This document shows, piece by piece, positions 1 to 5,515 of a stretch of DNA of 6,950 nt. This stretch comes from Thermoleophilia bacterium. Lineage in GTDB: Bacteria > Actinomycetota > Thermoleophilia > Gaiellales > F1-60-MAGs149. Within the stretch, counting starts at the first letter, position 1; every line of letters starts with the position of its first letter. The stretch lies in the NCBI GenBank assembly GCA_016462095.1, contig JAEMTW010000097.1:1-6950 (forward strand), in the 5' to 3' direction. A model generated the notes under the pieces. The model was not told where the DNA came from. It did not search any database and saw nothing but the letters and a program-made list of their open reading frames with translations. The position numbers and the translations under genes were made by a program.

Positions 1-1
1 G

Positions 2-562
2 CTCGAGCCACTGGCCGCACCCGTTTCGGCGGAGTACGCCGACGAGTCGCCTAGCTATCGCAGCCTGCTCCTCGGCACACCAGTACTCAAAGGCTCCACG
101 CTGGATCAGTTGAAGGGGCTACGCCTCGGGGTCAACTCCTACGACTCGATGTCGGGTTGGGTCCTCGCCGCCGGCGAGGGAATGCCGCTCGATCGCTTTG
201 CCTCGACGATGATCACCGGAGCGCACCGTCGATCCATGGAACTGCTGTTGGAGGGCGAACTTGATGCCGCCCCGATCGATTCGATGTTGCTCGAAGCTGA
301 AGCAATCAACACACCGGCCTTCGCTGAGATGCCGGTACTCGCGAGGTATGGACCATCGCCAAGTCCTCCCGTTGTCCTCGTGGGAAATGACCCGGAACTT
401 GCACAACGGCTCCGACAGGCACTCGCATCGCTCCACGAGGATTTGACTGGTCGAGCTGCGCTCGCGTTGGGCTGCATGGCACGATTCGACGCAATGCGCG
501 ACAGCGATTACGACTGGATCCGCGAATGTGATCGGAGAGCAGCCACATGCACGCCCTCGTAG
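2..562 (+). CDS. PhnD-like periplasmic substrate-binding protein, 3' part (partial)
   Basis: The reading frame is open from the first bases of the window, so the gene starts upstream; 186 codons are visible before the TAG stop. The sequence matches the C-terminal lobe of PhnD-type solute-binding proteins (phosphate/phosphite/phosphonate family). Family-typical segments are a 'SPSYRSL' stretch followed by 'LDQLKGLRLGVN', a serine/glycine-containing 'SYDSMSGW' segment, 'TGAHRRSMELLLEGELDAAP' with the usual 'IDS' after it, 'GPSPSPPVV', 'LHEDLTGRAAL' and a final 'DSDYDWIRE'. Such proteins bind oxyanions or small phosphorus compounds outside the membrane for an ABC importer; many short homologues in actinobacteria have no known ligand. 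The signal peptide, if any, is outside the window. No permease or ATPase follows: the next gene is a flavoprotein that overlaps the last 16 bp, so the two are translationally coupled. Family assignment is fairly secure; ligand is unknown. Confidence 0.8.
   Translation, partial: LEPLAAPVSAEYADESPSYRSLLLGTPVLKGSTLDQLKGLRLGVNSYDSMSGWVLAAGEGMPLDRFASTMITGAHRRSMELLLEGELDAAPIDSMLLEAEAINTPAFAEMPVLARYGPSPSPPVVLVGNDPELAQRLRQALASLHEDLTGRAALALGCMARFDAMRDSDYDWIRECDRRAATCTPS
534..539 (+). promoter_or_regulatory. Shine-Dalgarno site for the flavoprotein gene
   Basis: GGAGAG lies 7 nt before the ATG at 547, inside the 3' end of the binding-protein gene. It is the clearest ribosome binding site seen here and fixes the flavoprotein start. 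It contrasts with the leaderless-type starts elsewhere in the window. Confidence 0.7.
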
Positions 563-1218
563 TACTGGCCCATCCAGAGGAGAAGAGTTTTACTGCCGCC
601 CTGGCCCGGACAATTGTGGAGACGTTGGAGGCTGGCGGAGATACGGTCGACTTTGACGATTTGGCGGCGAGTGGCTTCCGGGCAGATGCCGGTTGGCATG
701 ACGTGCAGGAGGCCCCCAACGGGATGCTGCAGGTGATGGCAGCGCAGGCCCGAGCGGCAGAGACGAGTTCTTTTGCACCCGATGTGGCGCGCGAGATCAA
801 ACGCCTTCAGGACTGCGACCTTCTGATCACAGTCTTTCCGTTCTGGTGGTTCTCGCCGCCCGCTCAGCTGAAGGGGTGGTTTGATCGGGTCTTTGCAAAT
901 GGCATCGCCTATGGCTCGGATCCCTACGACGATGGGCCGTTGCGTGGCAAGCGGGCACTCGCTGTGGTGACCGCCGGTGGCGATGCGGCGATGTATGGGC
1001 CGGAGGGGCGATCCGGCGAGATGCGTGCTCTGCTCAACCCGGTGCTCCACGGCACCTTTGGCTATTGCGCCTTCGATGTGCTCGACCCGTTCATCGTCTA
1101 CGAGGCCGACGGGGAAAATGCAGCCGTGCGTGAGCGCGCACTGGTCGACATTGCCGCGCGGCTACAGACGGTGGCGACCGAGTCGCCAATTCGTACGGAG
1201 CCACTGCGATCGTCGTGA
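547..1218 (+). CDS. NAD(P)H-dependent flavoprotein oxidoreductase (flavodoxin-2 fold)
   Basis: A 223-residue protein of the flavodoxin-like NAD(P)H:quinone reductase group (Flavodoxin_2; NQO1/MdaB/KefF relatives). It is expected to bind FMN or FAD and carry out two-electron reduction of quinones or other electrophiles in the cytosol. Visible motifs are the N-terminal beta strand with 'LAHPEEKSF' (residues 7-15, phosphate-binding loop), 'FPFWWFSPPAQLKGWFDRVF' (97-116, the flavin/substrate-site signature of the family), and a glycine-rich 'TAGGDAAMYGPEG' loop (142-154). Length is normal for the family. The ATG is supported by GGAGAG 7 nt upstream. It overlaps the binding-protein gene by 16 bp and the following fluC gene by 4 bp (GTGA), so it belongs to the same operon. 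Family is clear; substrate and physiological role are not. A KefF-like regulatory role is possible in principle, but no KefC-type antiporter is visible. Confidence 0.88.
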   Translation: MHALVVLAHPEEKSFTAALARTIVETLEAGGDTVDFDDLAASGFRADAGWHDVQEAPNGMLQVMAAQARAAETSSFAPDVAREIKRLQDCDLLITVFPFWWFSPPAQLKGWFDRVFANGIAYGSDPYDDGPLRGKRALAVVTAGGDAAMYGPEGRSGEMRALLNPVLHGTFGYCAFDVLDPFIVYEADGENAAVRERALVDIAARLQTVATESPIRTEPLRSS

Positions 1219-1628
1219 GTGCGCCCGAGCTTGACGCGGCGGATGCGGGTGGCGCTGCTCCAGCAATCTACGGTGCGGTCTTTGTGGGCGGCATGTTGGG
1301 GGCCGCAGCACGACTTGGACTTGGTGCAGTCTTTGCAACGGGTTCGCTGCCGTGGGCAATTCTGCTTGCGAATCTCGTTGGAGCGTTTGCGCTCGGGTTT
1401 CTGTTTGAGCGATTGCGCGAGCATCGTCTCCAGAGCACAACGCGCTGGGCCTTCTGGGGCCCGGGCTTGCTTGGTGCCTTTACGACGTTCAGCGCCCTGC
1501 AGTTAGAGGCAGTCGACTACATGCGCGCTGGCAATGCGTGGCATGGCGTGTTGTATCTCGTGATCAGCATCGCCCTCGGAGCACCCGTTGCGGCCTGTGG
1601 TCGCTGGATTGCGATGCGACGCCAATGA
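1215..1628 (+). CDS. crcB: Fluoride ion channel subunit FluC/CrcB, first of tandem pair
   Basis: A 137-residue, four-helix membrane protein of the CrcB/FluC family, which lets fluoride leak out of the cytoplasm. Family marks are 'GGMLGAAARLGL' (residues 25-36) in helix 1, the conserved asparagine N53 in 'LLANLVGAFALG' (50-61), and the helix-3 break 'GAFTTFSALQLE' (87-98), the TTFS motif that carries pore residues and the central Na+ site. Helices are roughly at 19-40, 46-65, 79-99 and 109-133. An acidic-alanine leader of about 17 residues precedes helix 1. Positive charges cluster in the loop between helices 2 and 3 (R66, R68, R71, R77) and at the C-terminus (R130, R135, R136), predicting both termini inside. 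The start is GTG, overlapping the previous stop by 4 bp; the next fluC starts in the ATGA at its own stop. The second phenylalanine of the usual TTFSTF pattern is leucine (L95). Confidence 0.93.
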   Translation: MSAPELDAADAGGAAPAIYGAVFVGGMLGAAARLGLGAVFATGSLPWAILLANLVGAFALGFLFERLREHRLQSTTRWAFWGPGLLGAFTTFSALQLEAVDYMRAGNAWHGVLYLVISIALGAPVAACGRWIAMRRQ

Positions 1629-1975
1629 CCGCTTGGTATCTCTTAGCGATCCCGCTCGGCGGCTTCGGTGCAGTAGCGAGGGTCTTCACAACCCGACTCG
1701 GTGAGCGGCACGTACCGGGCGGTGCGATCACCATGACCGCAGTGATCAACATCGTGGGTGCGGGCCTAATCGGAGTTGTCGCAGCGCTTGGCAACGACGT
1801 CGCGCTGCTGGTGCTCGGTGGCGGCCTACTCGGCGGCCTCACGACCTTCTCGACGTGGATGGTCGAGGTCGACACGCTGCATCGCCGTGGCCTCGTCGCC
1901 TGGGCCGCAGCGGCGCTGGTGGTGCCGGCTGTGTTGGGCGCGGCAGCCTACGCGCTGACCCGCAGCGTGTTTTGA
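1625..1975 (+). CDS. crcB: Fluoride ion channel subunit FluC/CrcB, second of tandem pair
   Basis: A 116-residue CrcB/FluC subunit, different in sequence from its upstream neighbour. Family marks are 'GGFGAVARV' (residues 12-20), N42 in 'INIVGAG' (41-47), and 'GGLTTFSTWMVE' (70-81). Four helices lie roughly at 3-22, 34-55, 59-80 and 91-112. I start it at the ATG at 1625, whose ATGA overlaps the previous stop: the alternative upstream start at 1538 would add 29 hydrophilic, arginine-rich residues read from within the first fluC gene and unlike the family. Charge distribution is the reverse of the first subunit: arginines are in loops 1-2 (R24, R28) and 3-4 (R87, R88), while loop 2-3 has none, predicting termini outside. 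The pair therefore probably forms one antiparallel heterodimer. The position after TTFST is tryptophan (W78) where many homologues have phenylalanine. The gene ends 8 bp from the convergent glpX stop. Confidence 0.93.
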   Translation: MTAWYLLAIPLGGFGAVARVFTTRLGERHVPGGAITMTAVINIVGAGLIGVVAALGNDVALLVLGGGLLGGLTTFSTWMVEVDTLHRRGLVAWAAAALVVPAVLGAAAYALTRSVF

Positions 1976-1983
1976 GTCGACGT

Positions 1984-2967
1984 CTAGTACCCGGAGCCAG
2001 GGATGCGCTTGAGGCGCCCCTCGAGGTGCAGCGTGGTGGAGACGATGCGTTGCGACTGGCAAATGCCTCGCAACAGCCACGTTGACGTCTCGGCATAGGT
2101 GGGTGCGAAGACGACGCCTGGAACGAGGTCGCCATTCGAGACACCCGTCGCTGCAAAGAATGTATCCGAGCTCGAGACGAGATCGTGGGTATCAAGCAGG
2201 CGCTCCGGATCGAGCCCGGCCGCCAGAATCGCCGCGCGTTCTTCGTCATTGCGAGGCCAGAGGCGTCCGATGATGCGGCCGCCGACGCTACGGATCGCCG
2301 CTGCGCTCAGCACACCTTCCGGCGTGCCGCCAACGCCCCACAGCAAATCGATCCCACTACCCGGTCGCACTGCGAGGAGGCTGCCTGCGACGTCGCCGTC
2401 GGAGATCAGACGCACCCTGGCGCCGGCTGCTCGAATCTGCCCGATCTGCTCCTGATGCCGGTCGCGATCGAGCACGATCACGCAGAGTTCGCTGACGGGC
2501 ATGCCGCGACGTTCTGCGATCGCTGACAACACCTCCGCGATCGGCTTGTCGAGCGACAGCAGATCGGCGATGTCGTAGGCGCCGGCTAGCTTCTCCATGT
2601 AAACGGCGGGACCGGGGTTGAACATTGTGCCGCGGGGAGAGATCGCGAAGGTTGCCAGGGCATTCGGCTGCCCCTTAGCGGTCAGGGTCGTGCCTTCGAG
2701 CGGGTCGACAGCGATGTCTACCTCCGGGCCCCCACAGCCGACTTCTTCGCCGATGTAGAGCATTGGAGCCTCGTCCTTTTCGCCCTCACCAATCACAACC
2801 TTGCCGCTGATCGGGCAGGCCTCCAACGCATCGCGCATCGCGTCGACGGCAGCGCGGTCGGCCGCAAGCTTGTCGCCCCGACCGAGCCAGCGGGCTGCGG
2901 CAATCGCACCAGCCTCGGTGACACGGGTGAGATCGAGAGCGAGCGAGGCAGGGAGCGTTTCAGACAT
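1984..2967 (-). CDS. glpX: Class II fructose-1,6-bisphosphatase GlpX
   Basis: A 327-residue cytosolic phosphatase that hydrolyses fructose 1,6-bisphosphate to fructose 6-phosphate, the committed step of gluconeogenesis; in many actinobacteria GlpX is the main FBPase. Metal- and substrate-binding signatures are all present: 'GRGDK' (29-33, metal-ligand aspartate D32), '[13 protein letters not shown]' (58-70, acidic metal ligands), '[11 protein letters not shown]' (84-94), 'DRDRH' (167-171), 'LISDGDVA' (187-194), and 'GVGGTPEGV' with E217 (211-219). Length is normal for the family, and the C-terminus 'RIPGSGY' looks complete. The ATG at 2967 is preceded by TAGGAT and a 6-nt gap, consistent with a leaderless mRNA beginning at or next to the start codon; no Shine-Dalgarno sequence is visible. 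It is divergent from the aminotransferase gene and convergent with the fluC operon. Nothing indicates inactivation. Confidence 0.97.
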   Translation of the reverse strand: MSETLPASLALDLTRVTEAGAIAAARWLGRGDKLAADRAAVDAMRDALEACPISGKVVIGEGEKDEAPMLYIGEEVGCGGPEVDIAVDPLEGTTLTAKGQPNALATFAISPRGTMFNPGPAVYMEKLAGAYDIADLLSLDKPIAEVLSAIAERRGMPVSELCVIVLDRDRHQEQIGQIRAAGARVRLISDGDVAGSLLAVRPGSGIDLLWGVGGTPEGVLSAAAIRSVGGRIIGRLWPRNDEERAAILAAGLDPERLLDTHDLVSSSDTFFAATGVSNGDLVPGVVFAPTYAETSTWLLRGICQSQRIVSTTLHLEGRLKRIPGSGY

Positions 2968-2973
2968 GGATGG

Positions 2974-2979
2974 ATCCTA
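2974..2979 (-). promoter_or_regulatory. Predicted -10 box for leaderless glpX transcript
   Basis: On the minus strand TAGGAT (TANNNT) ends 6 nt before the glpX ATG. With the usual 6-7 nt from -10 box to start site, transcription would begin at the A of ATG. No convincing -35 hexamer is seen. Confidence 0.6.
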
Positions 2980-3014
2980 GCCCGACCCGGCCCGGAATGG
3001 AGCCTGAAGTGGAG

Positions 3015-3020
3015 TACGGT
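3015..3020 (+). promoter_or_regulatory. Predicted -10 box for leaderless aminotransferase transcript
   Basis: TACGGT ends 6 nt before the ATG at 3027, the geometry expected for a leaderless mRNA. A GGAG at 3011-3014 is 12 nt from the ATG, rather far for a ribosome binding site. This site decides between the starts at 2970 and 3027 in favour of 3027. No clear -35 hexamer. Confidence 0.6.
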
Positions 3021-3026
3021 TCGGGT

Positions 3027-4256
3027 ATGAGTATCGACGTCAGCGCAGTTCGCAACCACTTTCCATCGCTCGCGCGCACGATTGATGGGCAGCCGTTTGC
3101 ATTCTTCGATGGTCCCGGAGGTTCGCAGGTACCCACGGTCGTTGCCGATGCAATGACGCACTCGCTGCTCCACGCCAACGCCAATTGCGGTGGAACGTTT
3201 GCAACCTCAATCGAGTCGGACGCGGCGATCGACGAGTCGCGCCAGGCTGCTGCCGACTTCACGGGCAGCAAGGCCGATGAGATCGCTTTCGGACCGAACG
3301 CCACGACGCTGCAGTACCTGTTGGCCCACGCTGTCGCACGCACATTGGAGCCCGGCGACGAGATCATCACGACCGAACTCGACCACGACTCCAACGTCTC
3401 GCAGTGGCTCCAGGTGGCAGCCGATCACAACTTGGTGGTGCGCCAGGCTCGCCTGCATCGCACGGACGGCACGCTCGACCTGCATCATCTCGAGAGCCTG
3501 CTCTCGCCGAAGACGAAGATCGTCGCGTTTACGTTGGCCTCCAATCACATGGGCACGGTGCCGCCAGCTGCAGAGATCGCACGCCACGCGCACTCGGTGG
3601 GCGCGTTGGCATGGGCTGACGGCGTCCACTACGCACCGCATCGACTGCTCGATCGTGAGGCAATGGGACTCGATGTGTTGTTGACCTCGCCCTACAAGTG
3701 GTTTGGTCCGCACCTAGGAATTGCCTCGATTCGCCACGACTTGGCCGCGTCGTGGCCTGCCAATCGAGTTCGACCAGCCGACGAGACGCCAGCAGGACAT
3801 CGCTTTGAGACCGGCACGCAGTCGCACGAGGCGATGGCCGGAATGACCGCGGCGGTCGACTATTTGGCGGGGCTCGGAACCGGTTCGACGCGACGAGAGC
3901 GATTGACGAGTGCGTACGGGGCGATTCGGGCGCACGAAGACGCCCTGACCCTCCAATTTTGGGATGGTGTGTCGGGGATGGATCACCTGCACTTCTACGG
4001 CATCACGGATCCAAAGCAGTTCGGCGATCGCGTGGCGACGTTCTCCTTCACCGTCGAAGGTGCTCATCCGACTGAGGTTGCCCAGCGCCTCGCGCAGCGT
4101 GGGATGGCGGTCTGGGATGGCAACTTCTACGCCTTGTCGGCTAGCCTGGCGCTCGGCCTCGAGAAACATGGGGGAGCCATCCGCGTGGGCTTCCTTCATT
4201 ACACGACGCCCGAGGAGGTCGATCGGCTGATCGGCGCTCTCGGCGAGCTCGGCTGA
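3027..4256 (+). CDS. Class V aminotransferase, cysteine desulfurase-like (no catalytic Cys)
   Basis: A 409-residue PLP-dependent fold-type I enzyme of the class V aminotransferase superfamily, closest by motif to the 'cysteine desulfurase-like, VC1184' subfamily. Typical segments are 'FFDGPGGSQVP' (26-36), 'NANCGGTFATSIESD' (51-65), 'TTELDHDSN' (115-123; H120 is the expected PLP-stacking histidine), 'ASNHMGT' (171-177), 'WADGVHYAPH' (196-205; D198 binds the PLP ring nitrogen), 'TSPYKWFGPHLG' (220-231; K224 is the expected Schiff-base lysine) and 'FETGTQSHEAMAG' (260-272). True SufS/NifS-type desulfurases carry a cysteine in a C-terminal loop; here the matching area reads 'DGNFYALS' (364-371), and the only cysteine in the protein is C54. 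It is therefore likely an enzyme of another reaction, not a sulfur donor for Fe-S clusters, and no suf genes are nearby. The start at 3027 is preferred to 2970 because family alignment begins there and TACGGT lies 6 nt upstream. Confidence 0.9.
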   Translation: MSIDVSAVRNHFPSLARTIDGQPFAFFDGPGGSQVPTVVADAMTHSLLHANANCGGTFATSIESDAAIDESRQAAADFTGSKADEIAFGPNATTLQYLLAHAVARTLEPGDEIITTELDHDSNVSQWLQVAADHNLVVRQARLHRTDGTLDLHHLESLLSPKTKIVAFTLASNHMGTVPPAAEIARHAHSVGALAWADGVHYAPHRLLDREAMGLDVLLTSPYKWFGPHLGIASIRHDLAASWPANRVRPADETPAGHRFETGTQSHEAMAGMTAAVDYLAGLGTGSTRRERLTSAYGAIRAHEDALTLQFWDGVSGMDHLHFYGITDPKQFGDRVATFSFTVEGAHPTEVAQRLAQRGMAVWDGNFYALSASLALGLEKHGGAIRVGFLHYTTPEEVDRLIGALGELG

Positions 4257-4330
4257 GGTTCCGCGGCTCAACTCCCGAGTGTCTGGTCGGCATCGCGTTG
4301 AGTGGTGTCGGCTCTCTTGCACCGCGGGTG

Positions 4331-4360
4331 CGTAGCGTCAACCCGGCCGGGGGCGCTACG
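4331..4360. repeat. Inverted repeat covering the tRNA-Leu promoter
   Basis: CGTAGCG (4331-4337) and CGCTACG (4354-4360) are perfect 7-bp inverted arms separated by 16 bp, extendable by two pairs (one wobble). The spacer contains the palindrome CCCGGCCGGG (4342-4351). The right arm overlaps the -10 box TACGAT and the left arm sits where a -35 would be. It may be a hairpin ending the upstream transcript, an operator, or chance in GC-rich DNA. Confidence 0.45.
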
Positions 4361-4362
4361 AT
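4357..4362 (+). promoter_or_regulatory. Predicted -10 box for tRNA-Leu
   Basis: TACGAT matches TANNNT and ends 10 nt before the mature tRNA 5' end, so initiation about 6-7 nt downstream would leave a leader of only about 4 nt. A weak -35 candidate is GCGTCA at 4335-4340 (16-bp spacer, three matches to TTGACA). Confidence 0.55.
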
Positions 4363-4372
4363 CCGGGCTCCC

Positions 4373-4456
4373 GCGGATGTGGCGGAATTGGTAGACGCGC
4401 ACGGTTCAGGTCCGTGTGGCCGTAAGGTCGTGGAGGTTCAAGTCCTCTCATCCGCA
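4373..4456 (+). tRNA. tRNA-Leu (anticodon CAG)
   Basis: An 84-nt class II tRNA. The acceptor stem is GCGGATG (4373-4379) with CATCCGC (4449-4455) and discriminator A at 4456. The D arm contains the leucine-tRNA-like GCGGAATTGGTAGACGCGC. The anticodon stem CACGG/CCGTG encloses the loop TTCAGGT, with anticodon CAG at 4407-4409, reading CUG codons. A long variable arm pairs GGCC with GGTC around GTAA (4418-4429), as expected for tRNA-Leu. The T arm is GGAGG-TTCAAGT-CCTCT with one G-T pair. The 3' CCA is not encoded (ACT follows), so it must be added after transcription, as is common in actinobacteria. The gene appears intact and stands alone between the aminotransferase gene and the convergent sua5. 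Confidence 0.97.
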
Positions 4457-4458
4457 CT

Positions 4459-4486
4459 GTGTTGGCGCCCTTCGGGGAGCCAACAC
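4459..4486. terminator. Hairpin between tRNA-Leu and sua5, likely bidirectional terminator
   Basis: GTGTTGGC (4459-4466) pairs perfectly with GCCAACAC (4479-4486); inside, CCC/GGG pair around a TTCG tetraloop, with one G-A mismatch. It begins 3 nt after the mature tRNA and lies 15 nt past the sua5 stop, so it can serve both convergent transcripts. There is no T-run on either strand, so this would be a U-less hairpin terminator, or a structure that protects 3' ends. Confidence 0.65.
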
Positions 4487-4500
4487 GAAGGACCTCGAGT

Positions 4501-5463
4501 TCAGCGCTTAGGTGCTTGCGCCCGGGTCAACCGGTCACGAACCGCATCGCCAACGCCACCTGGTGGCGGCACGACGGCGACGATGCAATCAGCGCCCGAG
4601 CTATCCGCCTCGCGCAGCAAGGCGTACAGGCGCTCGGCATACACCGCGGACGAGGTGCCCGTGTCTAACAGCATCACGATGTGTGATGGGATGGGGTTGA
4701 GTTGCCAATCGGAGGCGTCTGCCAGAAGCGCGATTCGAAGTCCGGTCATCTCAATCGCGGCATCAACAGTGTCGATCACTGCAACAGCTAATCGCGGCGC
4801 GTAGTGTGCGGCGAGAGTCCCGGGCGCCCGCGGAGCAGTTTCGAGAGACGTTGAGAGGGTGGTCCCAAGAGCGGCCTCCAGCATCTCTGTGATAATTGCC
4901 CCAGGCCGCAGGACGCGCGGAGCGGGTCCGGTCAGATCGACGATGGTCGATTCCACACCGACAGAACACGGACCGCCGTCGAGAATCAGGTCGACATCGG
5001 TGCCGAGGTCGTCGAGTACGTGTTGTGCGGTCGTCGGGCTGACACGTCCAAAGCGATTCGCACTTGGTGCAGCGATGCCGGTGCCACTCAGGCGGATCGC
5101 CTCGCGGGTCACGTCGCAGTCGGGGATCCGCAGCGCGACAGTGCCTGTGCCCCCGAGCGTGGCGGGGTCGGGACGAGAGCCGGCCGGCAGAATCATCGTC
5201 AACGGTCCCGGCCAGAACGCCTCAGCCAGTCGTTCGGCGGATTCGGGCCAGCTCGACGCCCAGCCCGCTCGCGCCTCAACGAGATCGGCAAGGTGGACGA
5301 TTGACGGGTGGTCGGTTGGGCGTCCCTTAACGGCATAGAGACGAGCGAGGGCGTCGGCATTGGTGGCATCGGCGCCCAGCCCGTAGACCGTCTCGGTCGG
5401 AAGCGCGACGAGCTTGCCCGCACGAAGCGCCTCGGCGGCAACGGCTGCTGTGTGCGTGATCAC
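4501..5463 (-). CDS. sua5: L-threonylcarbamoyladenylate synthase (Sua5/YwlC type)
   Basis: A 320-residue two-domain enzyme that makes threonylcarbamoyl-AMP from threonine, bicarbonate and ATP, the first step in forming t6A at position 37 of ANN-decoding tRNAs. The YrdC domain (about 1-205) shows 'LPTETVYGLG' (21-30), 'KGRPTDHP' (46-53), 'FWPGPLT' (83-89), 'APSANRFG' (132-139), 'GVESTIVD' (169-176) and 'RPG' (186-188). The linker 'PGTLAAHYAP' (214-223) is the conserved Sua5-type strand covering the active site, and residues 225-320 form the Sua5 domain absent from the short TsaC form. I choose the GTG at 5463, just before the conserved domain, with CACGAT 6 nt upstream. The longer frame back to 5751 would add 96 low-complexity residues antisense to the membrane-protein gene and is unlike the family. 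It is divergent from that gene and convergent with the tRNA. Confidence 0.92.
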   Translation of the reverse strand: MITHTAAVAAEALRAGKLVALPTETVYGLGADATNADALARLYAVKGRPTDHPSIVHLADLVEARAGWASSWPESAERLAEAFWPGPLTMILPAGSRPDPATLGGTGTVALRIPDCDVTREAIRLSGTGIAAPSANRFGRVSPTTAQHVLDDLGTDVDLILDGGPCSVGVESTIVDLTGPAPRVLRPGAIITEMLEAALGTTLSTSLETAPRAPGTLAAHYAPRLAVAVIDTVDAAIEMTGLRIALLADASDWQLNPIPSHIVMLLDTGTSSAVYAERLYALLREADSSGADCIVAVVPPPGGVGDAVRDRLTRAQAPKR

Positions 5464-5469
5464 CGAGGT

Positions 5470-5475
5470 ATCGTG
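5470..5475 (-). promoter_or_regulatory. Possible -10 box for leaderless sua5 transcript
   Basis: On the minus strand CACGAT, one base from TANNNT, ends 6 nt before the GTG at 5463. The spacing equals that of the clearer cases in this window; the match itself is weak. Confidence 0.4.
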
Positions 5476-5503
5476 GCAGCCCGATGCCGCGTTGGGGTGA
5501 CGA

Positions 5504-5509
5504 TACGGT
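5504..5509 (+). promoter_or_regulatory. Predicted -10 box for leaderless membrane-protein transcript
   Basis: TACGGT ends 6 nt before the GTG at 5516 and abuts the alternative TTG at 5510. The same hexamer and spacing precede the aminotransferase ATG. This favours GTG 5516 as the start. Confidence 0.58.
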
Positions 5510-5515
5510 TTGGAA

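Larger units (their letters stand above)
4257..4372. other. Intergenic region between aminotransferase and tRNA-Leu
   Basis: 116 bp without a plausible gene. It holds, in order, a 6-bp inverted repeat CTCAAC (4267-4272) / GTTGAG (4297-4302), a small hairpin GCACC-GCG-GGTGC (4319-4331), and the larger inverted repeat and tRNA promoter listed separately. None is followed by a T-run, so a terminator for the aminotransferase gene is possible but not shown. Confidence 0.5.

Noticed and set aside
1538..1624. Upstream ATG adding 29 residues to the second fluC
   Set aside because: The extension is read out of frame within the first fluC gene and is arginine-rich. The ATGA overlap at 1625 is the typical coupled start.
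2970..3026. Upstream ATG adding 19 residues to the aminotransferase
   Set aside because: The added residues do not resemble the family's N-terminus, the ATG overlaps the glpX start region, and TACGGT lies between the two starts with leaderless spacing to 3027.
3027..4256. Iron-sulfur cluster assembly locus
   Set aside because: Only the desulfurase-like gene would support it, it lacks the catalytic cysteine, and no sufB/C/D/U or iscU genes are present.
3714..4322. 202-codon open frame on the minus strand
   Set aside because: It is a shadow of the aminotransferase gene; composition is implausible and no start context or motif is visible.
4373..5463. Functional link between tRNA-Leu and the neighbouring tRNA-modification gene sua5
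   Set aside because: t6A is made on tRNAs that read ANN codons; a CAG-anticodon leucine tRNA is not a substrate. The two genes are convergent, so adjacency is probably chance.
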